Shown here one piece after another: positions 8,152-16,937 of a stretch of 64,000 nucleotides of DNA. Positions within the stretch are counted from its first letter, which is position 1; every line of letters starts with the position of its first letter. The position numbers were made by a program, and so were the translations under genes. The DNA lies in the NCBI RefSeq assembly GCF_000016185.1, contig NC_011420.2, positions 248,001 to 312,000 of the forward strand, written 5' to 3'. The stretch comes from Rhodospirillum centenum SW. GTDB taxonomy: Bacteria; Pseudomonadota; Alphaproteobacteria; Azospirillales; Azospirillaceae. The notes under the pieces were generated by a model. That model did no database searches, was not told the DNA's origin, and saw only the letters and a program-made list of their open reading frames with translations.

Positions 8152-9183
8152 ATGAAAGCGCCCATGATGAGCGGTCCGATCCGCATGACCCTGCAGGAGG
8201 CCGAAGGCCTTGCCATGGACGCCCTGGTCGCCTGCCGGACCAGCCCGGACACTGCGCGCGCCACCGCCCGCGCCCTGGTCCAGGCCGAGGCGGACGGGCA
8301 GAAGGGGCACGGCCTGTCGCGCGTGCCCTGCTATGCCGCCCAGAGCCGCAACGGCAAGGTCGATGGCTTTGCCAGACCCAGCGTGCGGAAGCTGGCACCG
8401 TCCGTGCTGCGGGTGGACGCGGCGCACGGCTTCGCCTACCCCGCCCTGGATCTGGCCGTGGCGGAGATCGCGCCGCTGGCCCGCAGCCAGGGCATCGCGC
8501 TGGCCACCATCCATCGTTCCCATCATTTCGGGCAGGCCGGCGCCGTGGTGGAGCGGCTGGCGGACCGGGGTCTGGTCGGGCTGCTGCTGGGCAACGCGCC
8601 CAAGGCCATGGCCTTCTGGGGCGGGCGCCAGCCGATGATCGGCACCAACCCCGTCGCCATCGCCGCCCCGGTGCCGGAGGGGCCGCCGCTCGTGATCGAC
8701 ATGGCCCTGTCGCAGGTGGCGCGCGGCAAGGTGATGGCGGCGCAGCAGGTGGGCGAACCCATCCCGGAGGGCTGGGCGCTGGACCCGGACGGCAATCCCA
8801 CGACGGATGCAGCGGCGGCGCTGAAGGGGTCCATGCTGCCCATCGGCGGGGCGAAGGGGGCGGCGCTCGCCCTGATGGTGGAGGTGCTGTCGGCGGCGCT
8901 CACCTCCAGCCATTTCGGCTGGGAGGCGTCGAGCCTGCTGGACGATGTCGGCCCGCCGCCCGATCTGGGCCAGACTCTGGTGGCGATCGACCCGGCCCCG
9001 TCGTCGGAGGGCGGCTTCCTCTCCCGCATGGGCGACCTGATCGCCGCCTTCGCGCGGGAGCCGGGGGTGCGGCCGCCGGGCAGTCGGCGGCTGGAGAACC
9101 GCGCCCGCGCCGCCCGGGAGGGGATCACCCTGCCGCCGACCCTGCATGCGGAGATCCTCTCCCTGCTGGAAGCGGCGGCCTGA
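8152..9183 (+). CDS. Ldh2 family malate/L-lactate/ureidoglycolate dehydrogenase
   Basis: About 343 residues and soluble. Family markers are [17 protein letters not shown] (substrate Arg/His region), the catalytic-type [24 protein letters not shown], and the [13 protein letters not shown] and [13 protein letters not shown] segments. Ldh2 enzymes use NAD(P)+ to oxidise or reduce 2-hydroxy acids (malate, sulfolactate, ureidoglycolate, 2,3-diketogulonate), or act on cyclic imino acids. The substrate cannot be chosen here. The start is uncertain: ATGs at 8152, 8164 and 8167 are all possible and none has a strong ribosome site. It lies 70 nt upstream of glpK on the same strand. Confidence 0.85.
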   Translation: MKAPMMSGPIRMTLQEAEGLAMDALVACRTSPDTARATARALVQAEADGQKGHGLSRVPCYAAQSRNGKVDGFARPSVRKLAPSVLRVDAAHGFAYPALDLAVAEIAPLARSQGIALATIHRSHHFGQAGAVVERLADRGLVGLLLGNAPKAMAFWGGRQPMIGTNPVAIAAPVPEGPPLVIDMALSQVARGKVMAAQQVGEPIPEGWALDPDGNPTTDAAAALKGSMLPIGGAKGAALALMVEVLSAALTSSHFGWEASSLLDDVGPPPDLGQTLVAIDPAPSSEGGFLSRMGDLIAAFAREPGVRPPGSRRLENRARAAREGITLPPTLHAEILSLLEAAA

Positions 9184-9253
9184 TCAGGGCCACGGCACAT
9201 GTCAGGGATTTGCCGGGCCGCAGCGCCCGGCCGGCATTCGGGGAGGCAACGCG

Positions 9254-10750
9254 ATGGGTGAGAGGCCTTGCATCCTGGCGATCGACCAGGGCACCACCAG
9301 CAGCCGTGCCATCGTCTTCGATGCCGCGGCCTCGGTGCTGGCGGTGGCGCAGACGGAGTTCCCGCAGCACTATCCGGCTGACGGCTGGGTCGAGCACGAT
9401 CCGGAGGACATCTGGCGCTCGACGCTTGAGGTGTCCCGTCAGGCCCTTCAGGCGGCGGAGGCGAAGGGGGCGCGGGTCGTCGCCATCGGCGTGACCAACC
9501 AGCGCGAGACGACGCTGATCTGGGACCGGCGGACCGGCCGGCCGATCCACAACGCCATCGTCTGGCAGGACCGCCGCACCGCCGCCGACTGCGCCGCCCT
9601 GGCGGCGGACGGGAACGAGACGATGGTGCAGGCCCGCAGCGGCCTGCTGCTGGACCCCTATTTCTCCGCCACCAAGGCGGCGTGGCTGCTGGACCATGTC
9701 TCCGGCGCCCGGATGCGGGCCGAGAACGGGCATCTGGCCTTCGGCACGGTGGACAGCTTCCTGCTCTGGCGGCTGACCGGCGGCCGCGTGCATGCCACCG
9801 ACGCGACCAACGCCAGCCGCACCAACCTGTTCAACATCCATACACAGGACTGGGACCCCGAGCTGCTGCGCCTGTTCCGGGTGCCCGCCGCCCTGCTGCC
9901 CGAGGTGAAGGACAGCGCCGACAGCTTCGGCCAGACGGACCCGGCCCTGTTCGGCCGCCCGCTTCCGGTCCTGGGGCTGGTCGGCGATCAGCAGGGCGCC
10001 ACCATCGGCCAGTGCTGCTTCGAGCCCGGCACGATCAAGAGCACCTACGGCACCGGCTGCTTCGTCGTGGTCAACACGGGCGCGACGCCCGTGCCGAGCC
10101 GGCACCGGCTGCTGACGACCATCGCCTACCGCATCGACGGCCGCACCGACTATGCGCTGGAGGGCTCCATCTTCATCGCCGGGGCGGCGGTGCAGTGGCT
10201 GCGCGACGGGCTGGGGATCGTCCGCACGGCGGCGGAGACGGAGGCGCTGGCCGCCGGCCTGCCGGACAATGGCGGCGTCTACATGGTGCCGGCCTTCACC
10301 GGCCTGGGCGCGCCGCACTGGGACGCCGCGGCCCGCGGCACCCTGACCGGCCTGACCCGCGCCAGCGGCCGCGCCCATCTCGCCCGCGCCGCGCTTGAGG
10401 CGTCCTGCTACCAGACCTGCGACCTGCTGGCGGCGATGCGCGAGGACGGGGCCACGCCCGCGGCGCTGCGGGTGGACGGCGGCATGGTCGCCAACGGCTG
10501 GATGGTGCAGTTCCTGGCCGACCTGCTGGACCTGCCGGTGGACCGCCCGGTGGTGATGGAGACGACGGCCCTGGGGGCCGCCTATCTGGCGGGCCGCAAG
10601 GCCGGCCTCTACGGCGACTTCGCCGAGTTCACCAGGGTCTGGCGGCGCGACCGGCGCTTCGACCCGGCGATGCCGACCTCCACCCGCACGGCCCTGCTGG
10701 CCGGCTGGCAGGATGCGGTGCGGCGGACCCGGAGCGGGGCGCCGGACTGA
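9254..10750 (+). CDS. glpK: glycerol kinase
   Basis: A 498-residue FGGY-family kinase. The N-terminal phosphate loop is [17 protein letters not shown], followed by [28 protein letters not shown] (the glycerol-binding Arg/Glu segment) and the C-terminal ATP-domain signature [22 protein letters not shown]. It converts glycerol plus ATP to sn-glycerol-3-phosphate, the substrate of GlpD encoded upstream. The ATG at 9254 is preceded by GGGAGG. Glycerol released by the glycerophosphodiester phosphodiesterase in this window could enter here. No glpF or glpR is visible in the window. The gene is convergent with the ACT-domain gene, 24 bp apart. Confidence 0.96.
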   Translation: MGERPCILAIDQGTTSSRAIVFDAAASVLAVAQTEFPQHYPADGWVEHDPEDIWRSTLEVSRQALQAAEAKGARVVAIGVTNQRETTLIWDRRTGRPIHNAIVWQDRRTAADCAALAADGNETMVQARSGLLLDPYFSATKAAWLLDHVSGARMRAENGHLAFGTVDSFLLWRLTGGRVHATDATNASRTNLFNIHTQDWDPELLRLFRVPAALLPEVKDSADSFGQTDPALFGRPLPVLGLVGDQQGATIGQCCFEPGTIKSTYGTGCFVVVNTGATPVPSRHRLLTTIAYRIDGRTDYALEGSIFIAGAAVQWLRDGLGIVRTAAETEALAAGLPDNGGVYMVPAFTGLGAPHWDAAARGTLTGLTRASGRAHLARAALEASCYQTCDLLAAMREDGATPAALRVDGGMVANGWMVQFLADLLDLPVDRPVVMETTALGAAYLAGRKAGLYGDFAEFTRVWRRDRRFDPAMPTSTRTALLAGWQDAVRRTRSGAPD

Positions 10751-10774
10751 CCCGGCGCACCCCGCGGGCGGCCG

Positions 10775-11299
10775 TCAGCGCAGCGCCTCGGACAGGTTGA
10801 TGTCCACCATGATCTCGCCGGAGATGTGCTCCAGCGCGTCGGCGACCACCTCCAGCGGCAGGCTGGCCGGCACGAAGATCTGCACATCGGCGCGGAACAG
10901 CTTCTGGCCCGTCCAGGCCTCGTGCTCCAGCCCCGTCTCCAGGCTCTCGATGTTCACCCCCATTTCGGCCAGGACGGACGTCACTTCCCGCAGGATGCCC
11001 TGGCGGTCCTGCCCGACCAGGCTCACAGAGAAGCGGCTGCCCTCCGGCGGGTGGGGCTCCGGCGTCACCTCCACGAGGGTGACGGTCAGGTCGTCGGGCA
11101 GGCACCGCAGCGCCTGCTCCAGCGCCGGCAGTCCGCCGGCCGGCAGTTCCACCAGCACGGACCCGACATAGTGGCCGCCGAGCCGGGCCAACTGGCTGTC
11201 GCCCCAGTTGCCGCCCGTTTCCGCCACGACGTCCGCCAGCGCCTGGGTCAGACCGGGCCGGTCCCGGCCGATGACCGTCAGGATTGCCGAAACATGCAT
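10775..11299 (-). CDS. ACT-domain protein, GcvR-like regulator
   Basis: A 174-residue protein made of two ACT domains. One begins [25 protein letters not shown], and the second is near 92-165 ([33 protein letters not shown]). The layout and length match GcvR, which in E. coli represses the glycine-cleavage regulator by binding GcvA and responds to glycine. Small-molecule sensing by ACT domains is established; the partner here is unknown, since no gcv gene is near. The ATG has AGGAG 8 nt upstream. It is divergent from the formaldehyde dehydrogenase gene, whose product pathway leads to formate and one-carbon units, so a regulatory link is possible but speculative. Confidence 0.8.
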   Translation of the reverse strand: MHVSAILTVIGRDRPGLTQALADVVAETGGNWGDSQLARLGGHYVGSVLVELPAGGLPALEQALRCLPDDLTVTLVEVTPEPHPPEGSRFSVSLVGQDRQGILREVTSVLAEMGVNIESLETGLEHEAWTGQKLFRADVQIFVPASLPLEVVADALEHISGEIMVDINLSEALR

Positions 11300-11510
11300 C
11301 CCCTGTCTCCTGCTTCACGTCGTGTCATCTATACCATGTCCGCCGGCCGCTTCACCGCCGTTCCGCCGCGACCGATGCGCGCCGCCGGTTCCGGGGTCGC
11401 ATTCCGGTCCGCCTCTGCTAGGATGCGGCCCCGCCGCCCGAGCGCGGGACAACAGTGGCAACGCAATCCGGCCGCGGAACGGCCGGGACCGGAAACACCG
11501 GGGAGGGATC

Positions 11511-12623
11511 ATGAAGACACGAGCCGCCGTCGCGGTCGCGGCCGGGAAGCCGCTGGAGATCATGGAGGTCGATCTGGCCGGCCCCAAGGTCGGGGAGGTG
11601 CTGGTCGAGGTGATGGCGACAGGCATCTGCCACACCGACGCCTATACCCTGTCGGGCCAGGATTCCGAAGGCGTCTTCCCCTCCATCCTGGGGCATGAGG
11701 GGGCCGGCATCGTCCGCGAGATCGGACCCGGCGTCACCTCCGTCGCCGTGGGCGACCATGTGATCCCGCTCTATACGCCCGAGTGCCGGCAGTGCAAGAC
11801 CTGCCTGTCGCGCAAGTCCAACCTCTGCACCGCGATCCGCACGACGCAGGGCAAGGGGGTGATGCCCGACGGTACCAGCCGGTTCAGCCGGAACGGGGAG
11901 CCCCTGTTCCACTACATGGGCTGTTCCACCTTCTCCAACTTCACGGTGCTGCCGGAGATCGCGGTGGCGAAGATCCGGCCGGACGCGCCCTTCGACAAGG
12001 TCTGCTACATCGGCTGCGGCGTGACCACCGGCATCGGCGCCGTCATCTACACGGCCAAGGTGGAGCCGGGGGCCAGCGTCGCCGTCTTCGGCCTGGGCGG
12101 CATCGGACTGAACGTGATCCAGGGCGCCCGCATGGTCGGGGCCGACAGGATCATCGGGATCGACATCAACCCGGCCAAGCGGGCGATGGCCGAGGCGTTC
12201 GGCATGACCCACTTCGTCAACCCCGACGAGGTCGGCCGCGACAAGGTCGTGCAGGCGGTCATGGACCTGACCGGCGGCGGTGCCGACTACAGCTTCGACT
12301 GCACCGGCAACGTGCAGGTGATGCGGCAGGCGCTGGAGTGCTGTCACCGCGGCTGGGGCCAGTCCATCATCATCGGCGTCGCCCCGGCGGGGGCCGAGAT
12401 CTCGACCAGGCCGTTCCAGCTCGTCACCGGACGCGTCTGGAAGGGCTCCGCCTTCGGCGGCGCGCGCGGCCGGACGGACGTGCCGAAGATCGTCGACTGG
12501 TACATGGAGGGGAAGATCAACATCGACGACCTGATCACCCACACCATGCCGCTGGAGAAGATCAACGACGGCTTCGAGCTGATGCACCACGGCGAGAGCA
12601 TCCGCTCCGTCGTCGTCTACTGA
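11511..12623 (+). CDS. frmA: S-(hydroxymethyl)glutathione dehydrogenase / class III alcohol dehydrogenase
   Basis: A 370-residue zinc-dependent dehydrogenase. The catalytic zinc motif is [12 protein letters not shown] with [10 protein letters not shown]. The structural zinc cluster is [15 protein letters not shown]. The coenzyme fold is [15 protein letters not shown]. This is the class III pattern, which oxidises the spontaneous formaldehyde-glutathione adduct to S-formylglutathione with NAD+ and can also reduce S-nitrosoglutathione. The start at 11511 follows GGGAGG by 4 nt. The next gene, 40 nt downstream, encodes the hydrolase for its product, so the two form a formaldehyde-detoxification operon. 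The names adhC and flhA are also used. Confidence 0.95.
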   Translation: MKTRAAVAVAAGKPLEIMEVDLAGPKVGEVLVEVMATGICHTDAYTLSGQDSEGVFPSILGHEGAGIVREIGPGVTSVAVGDHVIPLYTPECRQCKTCLSRKSNLCTAIRTTQGKGVMPDGTSRFSRNGEPLFHYMGCSTFSNFTVLPEIAVAKIRPDAPFDKVCYIGCGVTTGIGAVIYTAKVEPGASVAVFGLGGIGLNVIQGARMVGADRIIGIDINPAKRAMAEAFGMTHFVNPDEVGRDKVVQAVMDLTGGGADYSFDCTGNVQVMRQALECCHRGWGQSIIIGVAPAGAEISTRPFQLVTGRVWKGSAFGGARGRTDVPKIVDWYMEGKINIDDLITHTMPLEKINDGFELMHHGESIRSVVVY

Positions 12624-12663
12624 CGGCGGCACCCCCGGGGACCCGGCAACCAACAGGCAGGCC

Positions 12664-13530
12664 ATGACCGGCGCGAGCATGACCGTAGAGACCATCAGCC
12701 GCCACCGCTGCTTCGGCGGCATCCAGGGCATCCACCGCCATGTCTCCGCCGAGACGGGGACGCCCATGCGCTTCTCCGTCTTCGTCCCGCCGCAGGCGGA
12801 GCACGGGCCCGTCCCCGTGCTCTGGTTCCTGTCCGGGCTGACCTGCACGGAGGAGAACTTCACCGTGAAGGCCGGGGCGCAGCGGGTGGCGGCGGAGCTG
12901 GGCCTGATGCTGGTCGCCCCCGACACCAGCCCGCGTGGCGACGGCGTGCCCGACGACCCGCAGGGGGCCTACGATTTCGGCCTGGGGGCGGGCTTCTATG
13001 TCGATGCCGTACAGGACCCCTGGGCACGGCACTACCGGATGTACAGCTACATCGCGCGGGAGCTGCCGCAGGTGCTGGCGTCCGCCTTCCCCGCCGACAC
13101 GGGGCGCCAGGGGATCAGCGGCCATTCCATGGGCGGCCATGGCGCCCTGACCATCGCGCTGAAGAATCCGGGCCGTTTCCGCTCCGTCTCCGCCTTCGCG
13201 CCCATCGCCGCCCCCATGGCCTGCCCCTGGGGGGAGAAGGCGCTGGGCCGCTATCTCGGCCCCGACCGCCGGGACTGGCGCGCCTACGACGCCTGCGCCC
13301 TGATCGAGGACGGGCACCGGCTGGAGGCGCTGCTGGTGGACCAGGGCGGTGCCGACCAGTTCCTGGAGACGCAGCTCCGCCCCGACCTGCTGGAAGCGGC
13401 CTGCGCCGGCGCCGGCATCCCGCTGACCCTGCGGCGGCAGCCGGGCTACGACCACAGCTACTATTTCATCGCCAGCTTCATGGAGGACCATCTGCGCTGG
13501 CATGCGGCCCGTCTGACGGAGCGGGACTGA
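12664..13530 (+). CDS. fghA: S-formylglutathione hydrolase
   Basis: A 288-residue alpha/beta hydrolase of the esterase-D family with oxyanion segment LWFLSGLTCTEENF and nucleophile GISGHSMGGHGAL (Ser155). The His of the triad is in GYDHSYYFIASF near the C-terminus. It splits S-formylglutathione into formate and glutathione, completing the pathway begun by the dehydrogenase 40 nt upstream. A second ATG at codon 6 is a possible alternative start. The final 53 bp overlap the 3' end of the convergent histidine kinase gene, an unusually long tail-to-tail overlap for two well-conserved proteins. The name frmB is also used. Confidence 0.95.
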   Translation: MTGASMTVETISRHRCFGGIQGIHRHVSAETGTPMRFSVFVPPQAEHGPVPVLWFLSGLTCTEENFTVKAGAQRVAAELGLMLVAPDTSPRGDGVPDDPQGAYDFGLGAGFYVDAVQDPWARHYRMYSYIARELPQVLASAFPADTGRQGISGHSMGGHGALTIALKNPGRFRSVSAFAPIAAPMACPWGEKALGRYLGPDRRDWRAYDACALIEDGHRLEALLVDQGGADQFLETQLRPDLLEAACAGAGIPLTLRRQPGYDHSYYFIASFMEDHLRWHAARLTERD

Positions 13531-14746
13531 CCGCGGCGGGCGCACCGACCGGTTCCGAGCGCGGGACCAGGACGGCGAAGGTCGAGCCGCGGCCGGGCGT
13601 CGAGCGGACCTCGATCCCGTGGTTCAGCACGCTGGCCATGCGCCGCACCACGCCCAGCCCCAGCCCGAAGCCGCGGCTGCTGCCGTCGCCCCCCTCCCCC
13701 AGGCGGGTGAAATCCTCGAAGACCGCCTTCAGCTTGTCGGCCGGAATGCCGATGCCGGTGTCCACGACGCAGAGGGCAAGCTGCCGTCCCCGGGGCCGGC
13801 AGCCCAGCAACACGCCGCCCGACGACGTGAAGCGCAGGGCGTTCAGCAGCAGGTTGCGCAGCAGCCGCTCCAGCAGGACCGGATCGCTGACCACCCACGC
13901 CGACGTGGGAACGACGCGGAGGCTGAGCCGCTTCGCCGCCGCTTCATCCCGCACCTGATCGGCGAGCGACGCCAGCAGCGGTCCCAGCGGGAAGGCCGAG
14001 ACGTGCGGCTGGACCTGACCGGAATCGAGCACGGCCGCGTCGAGCAGGGCGTTCAGCAGGTTCTGCGTCGCCGCGACCGCCTGCTGGAGCTTGTCGACCG
14101 TGCCTTCGTGCTCCGTTCCCGCCAGCCGCTGCGTCAGCAGTTCGGTGAAGATGGAGACCGCCTGCACCGGCTGGCGCAGATCGTGGCTGGCATGCGCGAG
14201 GAACCGGCTCCGCTCGGCCTCGCGCTGACGCGCCTGCTCGACCAGGGTCGCGCTGTGGACGACGAGCTGGTCCCGTTCCTCCCCCTCCGGCGGCCTGGGA
14301 ACGATCTCGTACTGGGATTCGACGACATGGCAGCCGGGACCGAAAGCCTTGCGGTGCAGAAGCATCCGGACGCCGAGTCGTTCGGCCAGATCGTAGAGGC
14401 AGAGATTGAGCGGACAGGCCAGGAACGGATTGTCCGAGAAGCGGTGCAGTTCGGCATAGGCCGGGGCGCCGTAGAGCTTCCGCCAGACATAGGTACTGCC
14501 CCGGTCGGCCGGCACGATCTCCACGCCCTCGGCGAAGCCGTTGGCGACGAACAGCCGGATCAGGACATCCAGATCCGAAACGGAGCCGGTTTCCTTGAAG
14601 CCCAGGCCCTTTCTGTTGAGGTATTCGATGAGTTCCCGGCCGACGTCGCGCATGACCTCTGCCTGCGCGAAACCGTCGAACCTCGCCATCGCCTTGCCGA
14701 ACGCGACCAGCACCCCTTCATAGAGGGCCTGTCTGAAATCATCCAT
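13478..14746 (-). CDS. orphan sensor histidine kinase with unrecognised N-terminal domain
   Basis: A 422-residue soluble kinase. Residues 1-150 form a compact globular domain I do not recognise, with cysteines at 111, 116 and 139 (FLACPLNLCLYDLAE, GPGCHVVESQYEIV). About 150-180 is helical linker. The HisKA H-box is HASHDLRQPVQAV with His188. The ATPase lobe shows NLLLNALRFT, DTGIGIPADKL and RGFGLGLGVVRRM. No membrane segment or receiver is present and no response regulator is adjacent. The ATG at 14746 has an upstream AGG; longer readings add 70 unlikely residues. It overlaps fghA tail-to-tail by 53 bp. The signal is unknown; Cys-dependent redox or metal sensing is only a suggestion. Confidence 0.85.
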   Translation of the reverse strand: MDDFRQALYEGVLVAFGKAMARFDGFAQAEVMRDVGRELIEYLNRKGLGFKETGSVSDLDVLIRLFVANGFAEGVEIVPADRGSTYVWRKLYGAPAYAELHRFSDNPFLACPLNLCLYDLAERLGVRMLLHRKAFGPGCHVVESQYEIVPRPPEGEERDQLVVHSATLVEQARQREAERSRFLAHASHDLRQPVQAVSIFTELLTQRLAGTEHEGTVDKLQQAVAATQNLLNALLDAAVLDSGQVQPHVSAFPLGPLLASLADQVRDEAAAKRLSLRVVPTSAWVVSDPVLLERLLRNLLLNALRFTSSGGVLLGCRPRGRQLALCVVDTGIGIPADKLKAVFEDFTRLGEGGDGSSRGFGLGLGVVRRMASVLNHGIEVRSTPGRGSTFAVLVPRSEPVGAPAAVSPAPSDGPHASADGPP

Positions 14747-15054
14747 GGCGCGCCTGCCAGAAACCGACGCAGCCCGGCGTCGGATTGAACCGGACACCCT
14801 GAGGATACTGCCCCGCCCCGGAAAACGCCTGCGCAGCGGAGCGGGCCGCGGCAGACACCCTTTCCGGCAGTGAGCGGAAAAGGGAAAGGACCCGACATTC
14901 AATCGAAACGATACACGGCGTCCGGAGAGGGGAAAAGGTAAATTGCCGGTCCCCATCGGCGGAGGATGAGCAGCCGTTACAACAGAATCCCCTCATGGTC
15001 ATTGACTATAACGCCCTTACTCGCAGCGGAGCGCCAGGGGGGCCGTCCTGCCCT
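14747..15054. other. 308-bp gap between kinase and TetR genes
   Basis: Both flanking genes are on the reverse strand, so this stretch should hold the kinase promoter and the end of the tetR transcript. It is less GC-rich around 14990-15025, where the reverse strand has a TTATAGTCAATGACC segment. I see no convincing -35/-10 pair, terminator hairpin with T-tract or small gene. Confidence 0.4.
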
Positions 15055-15738
15055 TCAGATGCGGCGGCCCGGGACACTGATCCCGCACAGCAGCATGTCG
15101 GTCGCCGTGGCGACCAGCTCGTCGACGGGCGTCCAGTTGAAATGCGCGTGCGTGATCAGCAGCGACACGATCCCGTGCATCGTGGCCCAGAGGGCGTCGG
15201 CATAGGCATGGCGGTTGCCGGGGACCAGCAGACCAAGCTCCAGCAGCCGGGCGATCTCCGCCTCCAGCACGCCGAAGGACTGCATGCCCTTGTTGGGTGG
15301 ACAGACCGGATCGGCGTCCGGCGGGGCGCGATGACCCGGCACAGGAGAGAAGGCGGGCAGCGTCGTCATGAACACCAGCCGGTATTCATGCGGATGCCCG
15401 GCACCGTAGCGGACATAGCCGCGGCCCAGCGCCCGCAGTCGGTCCAGAGGATCGGCCGGATCGGCCGGTTCCTCCTGCATGGCGACGATCAGCCCGTCCA
15501 GGAAGTCGCCGGCGATGGCCGCAAGCAGATCCTGCTTGTCCGCGAAATGGTCGTAGATGGCTGTCGGCGTGATCCCGGCACCGTCCGCGATGCGCCGCAG
15601 GGACGTTCGCTCGATCCCCTCCTGCACGAACAGGTCGCGCGCCACCCGGAGGATCTGTGCCCGCCGTTCGGCGGCGGGCAGACGCTGGGTGCGCCCGCCG
15701 GGACGCTCGCTCCCGGACGGCCCCGCCTCCTCCGTCAT
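15055..15738 (-). CDS. TetR/AcrR family transcriptional regulator
   Basis: A 227-residue regulator. The N-terminal helix-turn-helix domain (ILRVARDLFVQEGIERTSLRRIADGAG, then ITPTAIYDHFADKQDLLAAI) is at about residues 28-75. The C-terminal ligand domain is rich in Leu and has the WATMHGIVSLLITHAHF segment typical of a WHG-type TetR C-terminal domain. The ATG at 15738 follows a G-rich ribosome site; a 14-residue longer start is possible. It is divergent from the RND efflux operon by 106 bp, so it very likely represses that operon and itself, being released by a pump substrate. The ligand is unknown. Confidence 0.88.
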   Translation of the reverse strand: MTEEAGPSGSERPGGRTQRLPAAERRAQILRVARDLFVQEGIERTSLRRIADGAGITPTAIYDHFADKQDLLAAIAGDFLDGLIVAMQEEPADPADPLDRLRALGRGYVRYGAGHPHEYRLVFMTTLPAFSPVPGHRAPPDADPVCPPNKGMQSFGVLEAEIARLLELGLLVPGNRHAYADALWATMHGIVSLLITHAHFNWTPVDELVATATDMLLCGISVPGRRI

Positions 15739-15844
15739 GCCCGCTTCCCCCCTTTTTGCGTGAAGCTTCCGCAAAGCCATTGACGAACCCCTGGATGACG
15801 CTAACCTAACGCCGTAAACTTAACACTGTCAGGTCGAGGGTGCC
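15739..15844 (+). promoter_or_regulatory. divergent promoter region of tetR and RND operon
   Basis: A 106-bp divergent gap. On the plus strand, a TTGACG at 15780-15785 could be a -35 element, with TAACCT 16 bp downstream as a weak -10 (3 of 6 matches). The following stretch repeats TAAC: CTAACCTAAC at 15801-15810, then TAAACTTAAC at 15815-15824. Such repeated half-sites over a promoter suit repressor binding, but I find no clean palindrome, so the operator position is not settled. Confidence 0.4.
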
Positions 15845-16930
15845 ATGGTACGCGCGCCGCTGCTCCCCGTCCCCCTCGCCCTCACCGCCCTGGTGCTCGC
15901 GGTGCCGCTGCTGACCGGCTGCGGCCGGCCGGAAGCCGGGGAGGCCGCGGTCGGCCCGGCCCCCGTCGTGGTCACCGTGGCGGAGGCGGTTCCAGCCCCG
16001 GGCGCCAGTCTCGTCCGCGGCACCGGCACCCTCGCCTACAAGCGCGAACTACCGCTCTCCTTCAAGGTTTCCGGCCGCATCGCCGCAATCAGCGTGGACG
16101 TGGCCGACAGCGTCCGCAAGGGCACGCGGCTGGCGCTCCTGGACCAGGCGGAAGTGTCGGCCCAGCTCCGCGAGGCGGAAGCGGCGGTGACCCGGGCCCG
16201 GCAGGACCTGGACCGGCTGGAGCCGCTGCTGGAGAAGGGCTTCGTCGAGCTGTCGCGGATCGAGACGGCGCGGACCTCGTTGCAGGCCGCGAAGGCCCGG
16301 CGCGACGCCGTGGCCTTCAACCGCAGCCTGTCGGAGATCACCGCCCCCGCCGACGGCGTGGTGCTGTCCCGCCCGGTGGAGCCGGGGGAGATCGTGCCGG
16401 CCGGCGCGCCGGTGCTGATCCTGGGCGACCGCGGCAGCGGGCTGATCGTGCGGGTCGGGCTGGCCGACCGCGACATCGGCCGGATCGCCCCCGGCAATGC
16501 GGCGGAGGTGCTGCTGGACGGGCGCACGCTGCCGGCGACGGTGGACCGCATCGCTGCCAAGAGCAGCCCCGGCACGGGTGTCTTCGATGTCGAGCTGGCC
16601 CTGGACCCGGCACCGGAGCGGCTGTCCAGCGGCCGCATCGTCGGGGTGCGGATCGCCCCGGTGGCGGGGGCGGATGCCGGCCTGCTGGCCATCCCCTCCT
16701 CCGCCATCCTGGAAGGTTTCGGCATGGAGGCGACGGTCTATGTGCTGGACCCGGAGACCGGCCGGGTGTCGCGGCGGATGCTGACCGTCGCCGGGCTGGA
16801 CGGCCCCTTCACCCTGATCGCGGGCGGGCTCGCCCCCGGCGAGCAGGTGGTGGCGACGGGGGCGGCCTATCTCCGGCCCGGCGATCCGGTGACGGTCGCC
16901 GGACCGCAGACCGCCACCATCGACCGCTGA
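15845..16930 (+). CDS. RND efflux periplasmic adaptor lipoprotein (AcrA/HlyD family)
   Basis: 361 residues. The signal peptide ends in a lipobox (VPLLTGCGRP), so Cys26 should be lipidated and anchor the protein to the inner membrane. The adaptor order is visible: barrel-sandwich half LSFKVSGRIAAISVDVADSVRKG, alpha-hairpin (about 95-155), second half ITAPADGVVLSRPVEPGEIVPAG, then beta-barrel and membrane-proximal domains. It links the RND pump encoded 7 bp downstream to an outer-membrane channel. No TolC-type gene is in the operon, so a channel encoded elsewhere must serve. Control is probably by the divergent TetR. Confidence 0.92.
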   Translation: MVRAPLLPVPLALTALVLAVPLLTGCGRPEAGEAAVGPAPVVVTVAEAVPAPGASLVRGTGTLAYKRELPLSFKVSGRIAAISVDVADSVRKGTRLALLDQAEVSAQLREAEAAVTRARQDLDRLEPLLEKGFVELSRIETARTSLQAAKARRDAVAFNRSLSEITAPADGVVLSRPVEPGEIVPAGAPVLILGDRGSGLIVRVGLADRDIGRIAPGNAAEVLLDGRTLPATVDRIAAKSSPGTGVFDVELALDPAPERLSSGRIVGVRIAPVAGADAGLLAIPSSAILEGFGMEATVYVLDPETGRVSRRMLTVAGLDGPFTLIAGGLAPGEQVVATGAAYLRPGDPVTVAGPQTATIDR

Positions 16931-16937
16931 GGCCGCC

